Shown piece after piece: positions 1 to 8,966 of a DNA stretch of 64,000 nt (position 1 is its first letter; each line of letters begins with the position of its first letter). The stretch covers positions 29,987 through 93,986 of the forward strand of contig DGHK01000039.1 in the NCBI GenBank assembly GCA_002392655.1, in the 5' to 3' direction. A model generated the notes under the pieces. The model was not told where the DNA came from. It did no database searches and saw only the letters and a list, made by a program, of their open reading frames with translations. The DNA comes from Lachnospiraceae bacterium UBA3850. Lineage in GTDB: Bacteria; Bacillota; Clostridia; Lachnospirales; Lachnospiraceae. A program made the position numbers and the translations under genes.

Positions 1-1
1 A

Positions 2-148
2 GATTTTTATCCTATATTCAGCGATATATGGCGTAGATCCGATTCGGAACTTATAAACTGCGTGTTCAGAGTTTGTTTCGATTTGGTAGTATTCTTTATA
101 TTTATGATGTGTAAACTGGGGCTGAAAAAAGCAGTTAAAAAGAATTGA
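2..148 (+). CDS. C-terminal end of an unidentified membrane protein (partial, cut by window edge)
   Basis: An open frame runs from the window edge to a TGA at 146-148, five bases before the next ATG at 153. It encodes about 48 residues with one hydrophobic stretch (FDLVVFFIFMMCKLG) and a basic tail ending KKAVKKN. The tight spacing to the next gene and the same strand suggest it is the last part of the preceding gene in the same polysaccharide operon. The fragment is too short to assign a family; it does not resemble the C-terminus of GtrA-type flippases that I know. That it is coding is inferred from position and open frame only. Confidence 0.5.
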   Translation, partial: DFYPIFSDIWRRSDSELINCVFRVCFDLVVFFIFMMCKLGLKKAVKKN

Positions 149-152
149 TCAT

Positions 153-1199
153 ATGGAAAAAAAAGTGAGTGATAACCGATATAGATTTATAGATGTTGCA
201 CGCGGCATATCCATAATATGTATAATACTGGGACATCTCGGAAACAGTCAGATAAACAGATTTGTTTTTACATTTCATGTTCCGATATTCTTTCTGATAA
301 CCGGTTATTTTATCAATAAAAAAACAAGTATTCGTGAATTTATACATAAGAGATTTCGTACTCTGATCATTCCATATATTATTTCGTGTATATGCGTGAT
401 CATATCGGCAGTTATTATAAATATGCTGATAAATGATGGCAGTGACAATAAGACTGTTCTCCTCAGATGGGTAAAAGCATCTATGTACGGAGCCGGAGAT
501 AATTATGAAACGCCTTTTATTATATACGGGATAGGAGCCACCTGGTTTCTTCTTGCAACATTCTGGGGATCAATCGTTATGAGATGCTCACTTGAGGCGG
601 GGCCTTATGTCCGGATGAGCATAATCGCTGCATACTTTATATTGGGTGCTGTTACAACAAGGATATGCTGGTTTCCTCTGAGTATTCAGGCGGGTGGTAC
701 TGCAGCTTTTTATATGTATATCGGGTATCTGTCCAGAGACCTGTTTAAAAACTTAAGCAAGATAAGAAATGAGATAAAAGCCGTTATGCTCATCATCTGC
801 ATGTGGCTTTGGATAGGTTTTATAAGAGATTTTCAGAGCTTCTGGCTGGTTCATAATAACTATGGACGTGGAGTTAATGACATAATAAACAGCATTGCTG
901 CTTCAGCGTGTGTTATATTTATATGCTATGTGATAAGTGCTGTAAGCTTTAAGGGGATATCCAAAATCATGGATGGTGTGGCTTATCTGGGAAGATACAG
1001 CCTAATAGTTTTATGTCTGCATATCATTGAGCTGGATACATTTCCGTGGTTCAGAATCGCAACTCACTTGTTTGGTGAAGTAACGGAGACGGAGTATCTG
1101 TACATACGTATAGCTTTTAAGCTTGTTTTTGTGATCGTGGGAACGGTTATTATATCGAAAATATCTGTTTTAAGAAGAGCATTTGGATATAAAAAATAA
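153..1199 (+). CDS. Acyltransferase-3 family membrane protein (O-acetyltransferase type)
   Basis: A 348-residue polytopic membrane protein with about ten hydrophobic segments. Residues ~12-28 read FIDVARGISIICIILGH, the family's R/D-G...GH signature with the conserved histidine, followed by FHVPIFFLITGYFI near 41-54, typical of the acyltransferase-3 (Acyl_transf_3, fucose 4-O-acetylase-like) family. Such proteins move acyl groups, usually acetyl, onto sugars at the cytoplasmic membrane. Set at the head of a glycan locus, it probably acylates the polysaccharide or its lipid-linked precursor. The acceptor cannot be told from sequence. ATG 153 follows the upstream stop by four bases without a clear Shine-Dalgarno sequence, suggesting translational coupling. 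Confidence 0.85.
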   Translation: MEKKVSDNRYRFIDVARGISIICIILGHLGNSQINRFVFTFHVPIFFLITGYFINKKTSIREFIHKRFRTLIIPYIISCICVIISAVIINMLINDGSDNKTVLLRWVKASMYGAGDNYETPFIIYGIGATWFLLATFWGSIVMRCSLEAGPYVRMSIIAAYFILGAVTTRICWFPLSIQAGGTAAFYMYIGYLSRDLFKNLSKIRNEIKAVMLIICMWLWIGFIRDFQSFWLVHNNYGRGVNDIINSIAASACVIFICYVISAVSFKGISKIMDGVAYLGRYSLIVLCLHIIELDTFPWFRIATHLFGEVTETEYLYIRIAFKLVFVIVGTVIISKISVLRRAFGYKK

Positions 1200-1223
1200 A
1201 TCTATTGCCGGTGTGAGGGAGAG

Positions 1224-3791
1224 ATGAAGAATCAGTCTTCAAAAAAGCTAAATAACAGTCTGTTTATTCTGTCAACAAGTGTATTGTTGTTTGCCTTTTT
1301 AATGTTGTTTTTAAAACTGAATAACTTTGCTCCTTTCGGGGGTAAAACACTTGCTATTCATGATGCAAATATACAGTATCTTGATTTTTTTTCTTACCTG
1401 AAGGATGTTTTTTCGGGTAAGAACAGCGTGAGATACAGTTTTACTATCGGAATGGGACAGTCAGGTGTTGGTGTACTTGCTTATTATCTGATGTCTCCGT
1501 TCAATCTGCTTTTATTCTTCTTTGATAAGAGCAGTATAAATTCCTTTTTTGATATTTCTGTCATATGTAAGATAACGATGTGTTATCTGACTATGTCTGT
1601 ATTTCTTATCAAACGATTCAGAAATGAGCTTCGCAGGGTTTATGTAGTGATCCTGGGGCTTTCCTATGCGTTGATGCAGTACAACATATCTCAGGCCGGC
1701 AATCTGATGTGGCTTGATGGTGTATATATGCTGCCTCTTATCATGCTCGGAATTTACTATCTGATAAATAAGAAGAACTATATAATTCTGCCGGTAGCTG
1801 TAGCACTATCTATCATTTTCTCCTGGTATACTGCAGGTATGAATTGTCTGTTCTCTATGTTCTATTTCCTCTTTGAATTATGTCTGTATAACATAGATGA
1901 AAAGAAAAATAAGTTCTTTGAAAACATTAAGGTATGTATCAGCTATGGTATAAATATGCTTATAGGAGTTCTGATCAGTTGTTTTATCTTTTATCCGAAT
2001 CTAATTGCACTTGGTGGCGGAAAGGGCTCCGGACTAGACTGGAATGATTTGAATCTTTCATTCAAGGGGAATCCTTTAAAAATAGTTTATCAGTATTCTA
2101 TAGGAGCAGTAACTTCTGCTCCGGATGAGACAGTATTGTTTGCCGGTGCATTTGTTTTGATAGGTGTATGTGCTCTGATATATACTGAAAAGAATAAACT
2201 GAGAAGAGTAGTTGAAGTGGGAATGCTTTCATTTGTCATACTTTGCTTCTTCTGGCAGCCGCTTTTTATGCTGTTTTCACTTCTTAAAAGACCTGATTCA
2301 TATTGGAGCAGATATGCATATCTGGGTGTGTTTATTCTTGTCTTTCTTGCTGGAGATTATTTCAGAAAAAATGAGATTGATTCAAAAGTCATATTCAGAA
2401 TTGTCATAGCGTACTCGCTTATTATGTTTATTATTCAGTTCGCCGGAAAACCGGGCGATATAGATAACATATATTTAACCGTGATATTTGCATTTCTTAT
2501 ATATGTATCTATCAGGGTGCTGGCAAGATATGAAAATAAAAATAAGAGGTTATACAGGGGACTGTGCATAATACTTACACTGGTTTCATTTACTGAATTG
2601 ATGTGGAATGCAAAGCTTATTTCAGATGTTTACTGTCGTGATGATGTAGAGCAGTATAAGAATTATTATAGTCAGAATAAGTCTCAGATCGACTCGATAA
2701 AAGATGCGGATCCATCACTATATAGAATTACTCAGAATTCAACCAGAGTAATGAAGGATGACAACATAACTTCTTATTTTGATGAAGATATGGGAATTGG
2801 ATATATGGGAATCGCTTCATATACATCAGCTCCCGAAAATGAATATCTGACACTTATGAATAATCTGGGGTACAGAGAGGAAGCGGGATGCGTTACCGTA
2901 GTTGACTATTCTGTTACTCCTGCTGATTCACTTCTGGGAGTAAAGTATGTTCTGTCCAAATATGATATCCCGGGACATGAGGCGCTAAGCAAAGAAGAAG
3001 GACAGAAGGGTATATATAAAAATCCTTATGCACTTCCTTTTGGAATAGTATATAATGATACGTCAGATGATAAGAGTGAGTCTGTTCAAAATCCATTTGA
3101 ATATACCAACAGCCTGTACCGAGAGCTTTCAGGGGAAAACACGGATGTTTATAAGCCTTTGGAATATGAGGTCGCGGATTCATCTAAATCAAGTATAGTT
3201 TATAAAGTAAGTAACCTTCCAGAGACGGCCGTGGTATATCTCAATATGCCATGGGAATCGGAGATGGAAGCAACTGTAAATCTGAATAATAAAATAACAC
3301 AGGGATATGCTAAATGGCTGTCGCCAAGTGTGGTATATGTTCCTCATGACACAGCTGAAGCTGAGATCAGGATAAGCGGAGAGGATCTTACACATTTCAG
3401 TGATGTTCAGCTATATTATATGGATACAGAAGAGTTTGGAGACCTGACAGAGAGACTCAAACAGTCAAATGAAAATGTAACAATGGATGCTTTTCAGAAT
3501 GGACTTATTGAATGTTCGGTTTATTCAGAGCAAGACGGAAATGAACTCTATATTCCGGTAATAGCCAGTAAAGGCTGGCAGGCTGAGGTAAATGGAAAAA
3601 GTGTTGAGATAAAGAAGTTTGCTTCTTCAATGATGTCAATCCCTTTGGATAAGGGTGATAATAAAATAGTAATAAAGTATAGTATGCCCGGTGAAAAGGC
3701 CGGAGTACTGCTTAGCTGTGTCGGTATATTTTTACTTGTTATTTCAAATCTGTATTTTGGATTTAGGAGGAGAAAGGAATGCTCTCAGTAA
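1224..3791 (+). CDS. YfhO family polytopic membrane glycosyltransferase
   Basis: An 855-residue protein with about a dozen membrane spans in the first ~450 residues, an extracytoplasmic domain (~450-820) and one final span before the basic tail FRRRKECSQ. The order and motifs such as LNNFAPFGGKTLAIHD near residue 30 and the 'NLMWLDGVYMLPLIMLGIYY' segment fit the bacterial YfhO family. In Bacillus and Listeria, YfhO-type proteins transfer a sugar from a C55-P-sugar made by a CsbB/GtrB-type enzyme onto lipoteichoic or other wall glycans outside the membrane. The next gene here is exactly such an enzyme and overlaps this one by 13 bases, so I infer a coupled pair. ATG 1224 has a GAGGGAGAG site directly upstream. 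Confidence 0.88.
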   Translation: MKNQSSKKLNNSLFILSTSVLLFAFLMLFLKLNNFAPFGGKTLAIHDANIQYLDFFSYLKDVFSGKNSVRYSFTIGMGQSGVGVLAYYLMSPFNLLLFFFDKSSINSFFDISVICKITMCYLTMSVFLIKRFRNELRRVYVVILGLSYALMQYNISQAGNLMWLDGVYMLPLIMLGIYYLINKKNYIILPVAVALSIIFSWYTAGMNCLFSMFYFLFELCLYNIDEKKNKFFENIKVCISYGINMLIGVLISCFIFYPNLIALGGGKGSGLDWNDLNLSFKGNPLKIVYQYSIGAVTSAPDETVLFAGAFVLIGVCALIYTEKNKLRRVVEVGMLSFVILCFFWQPLFMLFSLLKRPDSYWSRYAYLGVFILVFLAGDYFRKNEIDSKVIFRIVIAYSLIMFIIQFAGKPGDIDNIYLTVIFAFLIYVSIRVLARYENKNKRLYRGLCIILTLVSFTELMWNAKLISDVYCRDDVEQYKNYYSQNKSQIDSIKDADPSLYRITQNSTRVMKDDNITSYFDEDMGIGYMGIASYTSAPENEYLTLMNNLGYREEAGCVTVVDYSVTPADSLLGVKYVLSKYDIPGHEALSKEEGQKGIYKNPYALPFGIVYNDTSDDKSESVQNPFEYTNSLYRELSGENTDVYKPLEYEVADSSKSSIVYKVSNLPETAVVYLNMPWESEMEATVNLNNKITQGYAKWLSPSVVYVPHDTAEAEIRISGEDLTHFSDVQLYYMDTEEFGDLTERLKQSNENVTMDAFQNGLIECSVYSEQDGNELYIPVIASKGWQAEVNGKSVEIKKFASSMMSIPLDKGDNKIVIKYSMPGEKAGVLLSCVGIFLLVISNLYFGFRRRKECSQ

Positions 3792-4687
3792 TAATACCTG
3801 CTTATAATGAGGATCAGATAATCAGGAAAACAGCAGATACGATTGCAGGTCTGTTAAGAAATGAAAAAATCGAATATGAGCTGATCTTTGTAAATGATGG
3901 TTCTTCTGATAATACCTGGAAATGTATAACAGAGAGTCATGAACTGGATCCGAATGTAAGAGGTCTAAACTTTTCAAGAAATTTCGGTAAGGAGTCTGCG
4001 ATGTTTGCAGGACTTGCAGAGGCAAAAGGAGAGTGTGCTGTAGTAATCGACTGTGATCTTCAGCATCCGCCGGAAAAAATAATAGAGATGTACAGACTCT
4101 GGGAAGAAGGATATGAGATTGTAGAAGGCGTAAAGTCTGACAGAGGTAAAGAGAGTGGTCTTCATGCATTTGCTGCTAAGAGTTTTTACAAGATAATAAG
4201 TGAAGCGACTAAAATTGATATGTCCAGAGCATCTGATTTCAAACTTGTCGACAGAAAAGCAATCAATGCACTTATAAATATGCATGAGAAAAATGCTTTC
4301 TTCAGAGCGCTTTCTTCATGGGTTGGTTTTAAGTCAACACAGATTGAATATGAAGTGCAGGATCGTGAAGCCGGTGAGTCAAAGTGGTCTACAAAATCTT
4401 TGATAAAGTATGCAATAACAAACATATCATCATTTACAACAGCCCCGATGCAGCTCGTGACGATACTGGGTATAGTTATTTTTATTATATCGGTTATACT
4501 TACGATAATTACTATTATCCAGAAGATAACGGGAACTGCACTGGGTGGATTCACGACAGTTATTATACTGGAATGTTTTATCGGAAGCGTTATTATGATG
4601 AGTCTTGGTATTATTGGCTATTATGTTGCCAGAATCTATGATGAGATAAAGGGTCGACCACGATATATAATCTCAGATAAGCTCTGA
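3779..4687 (+). CDS. GT2 polyprenyl-phosphate glycosyltransferase (CsbB/GtrB-like)
   Basis: 302 residues: an N-terminal GT-A domain starting LSVIIPAYNEDQIIRKTAD, with FVNDGSSDNTW, a DCDLQHPPE segment holding the metal-binding DxD region near residue 97, and the RASDFKLVDRKAI motif of DPM1/GtrB-type enzymes. Two C-terminal membrane spans (~225-295) complete the family layout. These enzymes charge undecaprenyl phosphate with one sugar on the inner face of the membrane. The start lies inside the yfhO-like gene after AGGAGG, so the two are translationally coupled. No GtcA-type flippase is visible in the window. Sugar specificity is unknown. Confidence 0.9.
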   Translation: MLSVIIPAYNEDQIIRKTADTIAGLLRNEKIEYELIFVNDGSSDNTWKCITESHELDPNVRGLNFSRNFGKESAMFAGLAEAKGECAVVIDCDLQHPPEKIIEMYRLWEEGYEIVEGVKSDRGKESGLHAFAAKSFYKIISEATKIDMSRASDFKLVDRKAINALINMHEKNAFFRALSSWVGFKSTQIEYEVQDREAGESKWSTKSLIKYAITNISSFTTAPMQLVTILGIVIFIISVILTIITIIQKITGTALGGFTTVIILECFIGSVIMMSLGIIGYYVARIYDEIKGRPRYIISDKL

Positions 4688-4707
4688 TATACCGTATCTT
4701 GTAAAGA

Positions 4708-4736
4708 TTGTATGAGAAGGAAAGATTTGATATAAT
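4708..4736 (+). promoter_or_regulatory. Predicted sigma-A promoter before the cytidylyltransferase gene
   Basis: TTGTAT at 4708-4713 and a perfect TATAAT at 4731-4736 are separated by 17 bases in the 98-base gap between the GT2 and cytidylyltransferase genes. It would start an internal transcript of the polysaccharide locus about 40 bases upstream of ATG 4786. Confidence 0.6.
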
Positions 4737-4785
4737 CTACTAATAGTGTTTTGTTTATTTTAGTTCAGACGGGAAGGTGGAAACA

Positions 4786-5502
4786 ATGACTACAGCGATA
4801 ATCATTGCCGGTGGTTCCGGTTCAAGAATGGGACAGGATATTCCCAAGCAGTTTATTAATGTATATGATAAACCGGTCATAATATATACACTTGAAGGAT
4901 TTCAGAAGCATCCTCAGATAGATGCGATTGAAGTTGTATGTATAGACGGCTGGCATGATGTACTTTGGGCTTATGCAAAGCAGTTTAATATAGATAAGCT
5001 GAAGTGGATTGTTTCAGGCGGAAGTACCGGACAGGAATCCATAAGAAATGGTGTATATAATCTGGAAGGCAAGGCAAATCCTGATGATATTATCATTATT
5101 CATGACGGAATAAGACCTCTTGTTGAGGATATGGTTCTGACAGATGTTATAATCAAAGCTAAAAAATATGGAAATGCCGTTACATCACTCCCTTATAATG
5201 AGCAGATATTTGTTATAGATGATGAGACGAGTACTACTAAATTCATTCCTCGTGAAACTCTTCGTCGTGTATCTACACCACAGGCATATAGGTTTGATCT
5301 TCTGGATGAGAAGTATCATGAGGCATATGAAAAAGAGATAGGAATTTACGGATCACATTATACAAATACTATGATGGTTGAGCTTGGAGTCAGACTTTAT
5401 TTTGCTGCCGGCTCTGATAAGAACATCAAGCTGACAACAAAGGATGATCTGGAGATGTTTAAGGCTTATCTGAAATCCGACAAGAATAATTGGTTGAAGT
5501 GA
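4786..5502 (+). CDS. IspD/TarI family cytidylyltransferase
   Basis: 238 residues from ATG 4786. A GTG nine bases upstream lies inside the ribosome site AAGGTGG and is an unlikely start. The nucleotide-binding loop AGGSGSRMG is near residues 8-16, followed by PKQF, then HDGIRPLVED near 109 and STPQAYRFDLL near 166, all conserved in the IspD/TarI family. These enzymes make CDP-methylerythritol (IspD) or CDP-ribitol (TarI). HDGIRP rather than HDAARP, together with the glycan context and the partner dehydratase-like gene, favours a CDP-polyol or CDP-sugar precursor for the polysaccharide, but the housekeeping IspD role cannot be excluded. It sits 10 bases from the next start and has its own predicted promoter. 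Confidence 0.82.
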   Translation: MTTAIIIAGGSGSRMGQDIPKQFINVYDKPVIIYTLEGFQKHPQIDAIEVVCIDGWHDVLWAYAKQFNIDKLKWIVSGGSTGQESIRNGVYNLEGKANPDDIIIIHDGIRPLVEDMVLTDVIIKAKKYGNAVTSLPYNEQIFVIDDETSTTKFIPRETLRRVSTPQAYRFDLLDEKYHEAYEKEIGIYGSHYTNTMMVELGVRLYFAAGSDKNIKLTTKDDLEMFKAYLKSDKNNWLK

Positions 5503-5512
5503 GGAATTGATA

Positions 5513-6577
5513 ATGAATTTCTACGATAACAGCAAGTATATGGAAGATGTAAAGTGTGTTGCTGATCTGCCTCTTCCATGGGATAAGCTGCAGGATAAGA
5601 CTGTTATGCTTTCGGGGGCGACGGGACTTATAGGTAGTTTTTTGATCGATGTGATCATGGAAAAGAATGTTTCTGACAGTCTGAACTGTACAGTCTATGC
5701 ACTTGGAAGAAGTGAGCAGAGGATAAGTTCAAGATTTGATAAATATATGGGAAATCCTCAGCTGGTATACGTAAAGTATGATGTAAATGATTCATTCACG
5801 AGAGATGACATCGGAGTGGTTGATTATATACTTCATCTTGCGTCCAATACACATCCTATGCAGTATTCAACTGATCCTATCGGAACGATTACAACCAACA
5901 TAATCGGACTTAAAAATATGCTGGATTTTGCAGTGGATCATAATACTACTAGATTTGCTTTTGCTTCTTCATGCGAGATATATGGAGAAAACCGCGGAGA
6001 TACGGAATTCTTTGATGAAAATTATTCAGGATATATAAACTCAAATACTATGAGAGCAGGCTATCCTGAAAGTAAGAGATGCGGAGAGGCACTTTGCCAG
6101 GCATATAAGGCTCAGAAAAATCTCGAGGTTGTTGTTCCGAGACTTACAAGGACATATGGCCCGACAATGCTTCAAAGTGATTCTAAAGCAATAAGTCAGT
6201 TCATAAAAAAAGGTGTAGCCGGTGAAGATATAATACTGAAATCTGCCGGAACACAGTTTTATTCATATCAGTACGTTTCTGACTCCGTATCAGGACTACT
6301 TATGGTGCTTTTGTGCGGAGAAAACGGCGAGGCCTACAATATTGCAGAGGAAAGCTCTGATATAACACTAAAGGATCTGGCCGGGATAGTAGCCGGAATA
6401 AACGGTAAAGAGGTTGTTTTTGAGATACCGGATGCTGTTGAAGCAGCAGGCTACAGTACTGCAACAAAATCAAGACTTGACGGGCATAAGCTGCTTGGGA
6501 TTGGCTGGAAGCCAAAATATGATATAAAGACCGGAATTGAAAGGACTGTTATGATCCTTCGTGAGATGGAACAGTAG
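5513..6577 (+). CDS. NAD-dependent epimerase/dehydratase family protein
   Basis: 354 residues from ATG 5513, seven bases after GAGGAA; an in-frame TTG six bases earlier touches the ribosome site and is rejected. The Rossmann motif VMLSGATGLIGSF (GxxGxxG) is at ~31-43, a serine-rich FASSCEIYGE segment at ~148 supplies the catalytic Ser region, and YPESKRCGE carries the YxxxK pair near 186, placing it in the extended short-chain dehydrogenase family. Directly downstream of the cytidylyltransferase, it probably acts on the CDP-activated or related precursor in a two-step branch. Substrate unknown. Unusually for the family the Rossmann fold is preceded by ~30 residues. Confidence 0.85.
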   Translation: MNFYDNSKYMEDVKCVADLPLPWDKLQDKTVMLSGATGLIGSFLIDVIMEKNVSDSLNCTVYALGRSEQRISSRFDKYMGNPQLVYVKYDVNDSFTRDDIGVVDYILHLASNTHPMQYSTDPIGTITTNIIGLKNMLDFAVDHNTTRFAFASSCEIYGENRGDTEFFDENYSGYINSNTMRAGYPESKRCGEALCQAYKAQKNLEVVVPRLTRTYGPTMLQSDSKAISQFIKKGVAGEDIILKSAGTQFYSYQYVSDSVSGLLMVLLCGENGEAYNIAEESSDITLKDLAGIVAGINGKEVVFEIPDAVEAAGYSTATKSRLDGHKLLGIGWKPKYDIKTGIERTVMILREMEQ

Positions 6578-6631
6578 TAGTCTTGGACGGCGTATATTCA
6601 CTCATTTTATTAGGAGGATGCTGAGAGGATT

Positions 6632-8035
6632 ATGATTAAAAATAATCAGAGATACTTCAATATTACATACATAATACTGGATATGGTGTTTCTTGTAGTT
6701 TCATATTTTCTTGCGCTGTATATCACATTTGGAGAGGATATGCAGAACGCACTATCCATTCGAGCATATATATGGGTGTTGATCGGACTTATTCCGGTAT
6801 ATCTGCTTTTATATAAAGGTTTTCAGATGTATAACCCTAAAAGAATGATGGGCTCTTTTGATATAATCAAAAACATCATTCTTGTAAATGTTTCTGCGAT
6901 TATGTGTCTGTCACTGTTTTTGTATCTTTTCAGAAAACATGGCGACTTCATGCATTATTCCATAAGAGTTGTCGTATGGTTCTTTATAAGTAACATCGTT
7001 CTTGTTATGTTTGAAAGAATAACTATCAAGAAAACACTTTCCAGTATGAGACGTCATGGTTATCATCAGAAGCATATACTTCTGGTTGGTTTCTCGGATG
7101 CATCAGACAGACTTATAGATGCTATAAAGAGAAATCCTGAGTGGGGATATCAAATAGATGGAATACTGGACGATCTGACAGATATCGGTACAACATATCG
7201 ACATACAGAGGTAACTGGAAGGCTTGAAGAGCTTGGAACAATCCTTCAGGAACAGGAGATAGATGAGGTAGCTATCACACTTCCTCTTGCAGCATATACA
7301 AAGCTCGGAGATGTTGTTAATACCTGTGAAAAGTATGGTGTACATACCAAGTTTATTCCGGATTACTCAGAAATCATCAGTTCAAATCCTGTTACGGGAG
7401 ATATGGATGGAGTTGCGGTAGTAAATATCAGAAATGTACCGCTTAATGATCCGGGAAACAGATTCTTAAAAAGAACGATGGATATACTTTGTTCACTGTT
7501 CTTTATCATCCTTTTTTCTCCGATCATGTTAATAGCTGCTATAGCGGTAAAGGTTTCATCACCGGGACCTATCATATTCAAGCAGAAGAGAGTTGGATAT
7601 CATAATAAGGAATTCAGTATATATAAGTTCAGATCTATGGTTCAACAGCGACCGGAGGATGAAAAGAAGGGCTGGACTACTAAGGGAGATGCCAGAGTTA
7701 CCAAGGTAGGTTCATTTCTCAGAAAGACCAGTATTGATGAGCTTCCTCAGTTCTTCAATGTGCTTTTCGGATCGATGAGCATCATAGGTCCACGACCGGA
7801 GAGAAAACAGTTCGTTGAGCAGTTTATGGAAGAGATACCGAGATATAACGTAAAGCATCAGGTTCGTCCCGGAATCACAGGCTGGGCTCAGGTCAACGGA
7901 CTTAGAGGTGATACAAGTATTCCTGAAAGAATCAAGTATGATCTTTATTATATAGAAAACTGGACTTTGGGACTTGATATAAAGATCATGTTCCTTACAG
8001 TATTTAAAGGATTTATCAATAAGAACGCATATTAA
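6632..8035 (+). CDS. Polyprenyl-phosphate hexose-1-phosphate transferase (initiating sugar transferase)
   Basis: 467 residues with the WcaJ/CpsE layout: four N-terminal spans (~8-125), a CoA-binding-like Rossmann region (HHKHILLVGFSDASD-like, ~145-260), one more membrane segment (~285-310) and the bacterial sugar transferase domain. Catalytic-domain landmarks are FKQKRVGYHNKEFSIYKFRS, SIDELPQFFNV, IIGPRPER and VRPGITGWAQVNG, and the protein ends NKNAY as in the UndP-glucose/galactose phosphotransferases. It transfers a hexose-1-phosphate to undecaprenyl phosphate, the first step of repeat-unit assembly, making this the committed step of the locus. AGGAGG precedes the ATG at 6632. The exact sugar (Glc or Gal) is not deducible. 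Confidence 0.93.
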   Translation: MIKNNQRYFNITYIILDMVFLVVSYFLALYITFGEDMQNALSIRAYIWVLIGLIPVYLLLYKGFQMYNPKRMMGSFDIIKNIILVNVSAIMCLSLFLYLFRKHGDFMHYSIRVVVWFFISNIVLVMFERITIKKTLSSMRRHGYHQKHILLVGFSDASDRLIDAIKRNPEWGYQIDGILDDLTDIGTTYRHTEVTGRLEELGTILQEQEIDEVAITLPLAAYTKLGDVVNTCEKYGVHTKFIPDYSEIISSNPVTGDMDGVAVVNIRNVPLNDPGNRFLKRTMDILCSLFFIILFSPIMLIAAIAVKVSSPGPIIFKQKRVGYHNKEFSIYKFRSMVQQRPEDEKKGWTTKGDARVTKVGSFLRKTSIDELPQFFNVLFGSMSIIGPRPERKQFVEQFMEEIPRYNVKHQVRPGITGWAQVNGLRGDTSIPERIKYDLYYIENWTLGLDIKIMFLTVFKGFINKNAY

Positions 8036-8068
8036 AGTGTTTATGAAATTAGATGGGGTGATCAGTAT

Positions 8069-8962
8069 ATGGATGATAGATTCATAAATCAGGACTATGC
8101 CAGAAAAGCTAAAGCGTGGATTGTAGTAGCAACACATAAAGAATTTGAAATGCCGAAGGATAAGATGTATATACCTCTTCACGTAGGTGCAGAGGGTAAA
8201 ACAGATGAAGAGGGTAACCCACTGGATTTTGGTTATCAAAAGGATAACACGGGTGAAAACATCTCCGATAAGAATGCACAGTTCTGTGAACTTACAGGTC
8301 TTTACTGGGCATGGAAAAATCTGAAGGCTGATTACATAGGACTTGTTCATTACAGAAGATATTTTAAGGGAATCGGAAAGGACAAGACTAGGAAGGGTGA
8401 CCTGTTTGATAAGGTACTCAAATACAGGCAGTTAAAACCTCTATTAGGTGAATATAAAGTTATTGTTCCTAATAAGAGGAGATATTATATCGAGACGCTT
8501 GAAAAGCATTATGCGCATAATCATTATATAAAGGAGCTTGATACTGCAAAGGAAGTTATGCTTGAAAAGTATCCTGAATATGAGAGTGCATATAATAAGG
8601 CACTTGGACGTACCTGGGGATATATGTTCAATATGATGATCATGCAAAGAAATCTCCTGAATGAATACTGCGAGTGGTTATTTGATATACTTTTTGAGAT
8701 GACCAGGAGGCTTGATGCAGAATCTGATGGAGAGAACTATGCCGGAAAAGAGTTATCATTTTTCGAAAACCGTTTTCCGGGAAGAGTAAGTGAAAGAATC
8801 TTTAATGTATGGCTTGAGTATCAGCTTGAATCAGGAAGAATAAGTAAAAACGAAATCAAAGAGATTCCGTTTATGTATATGGAAAAAATAAATATATGGA
8901 ATAAGGGGGTTACTTTTCTTCGTGCCAAGTTTACAGGTAAGAAACCGGAGAAAAGCTTTTAA
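8069..8962 (+). CDS. DUF4422 family glycosyltransferase
   Basis: 297 residues. The N-terminal segment KAWIVVATHKEFEMP, the middle NAQFCELTGLYWAWKN and DYIGLVHYRRYF are hallmarks of DUF4422 proteins found in capsule and exopolysaccharide loci, related to glycosyltransferases of the GT-A fold. No membrane span is visible, so it should act in the cytoplasm on lipid-linked intermediates. The start follows GGGGTGATC. Donor and linkage are unknown; a transferase role is family knowledge plus context. Confidence 0.85.
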   Translation: MDDRFINQDYARKAKAWIVVATHKEFEMPKDKMYIPLHVGAEGKTDEEGNPLDFGYQKDNTGENISDKNAQFCELTGLYWAWKNLKADYIGLVHYRRYFKGIGKDKTRKGDLFDKVLKYRQLKPLLGEYKVIVPNKRRYYIETLEKHYAHNHYIKELDTAKEVMLEKYPEYESAYNKALGRTWGYMFNMMIMQRNLLNEYCEWLFDILFEMTRRLDAESDGENYAGKELSFFENRFPGRVSERIFNVWLEYQLESGRISKNEIKEIPFMYMEKINIWNKGVTFLRAKFTGKKPEKSF

Positions 8963-8966
8963 TAAG

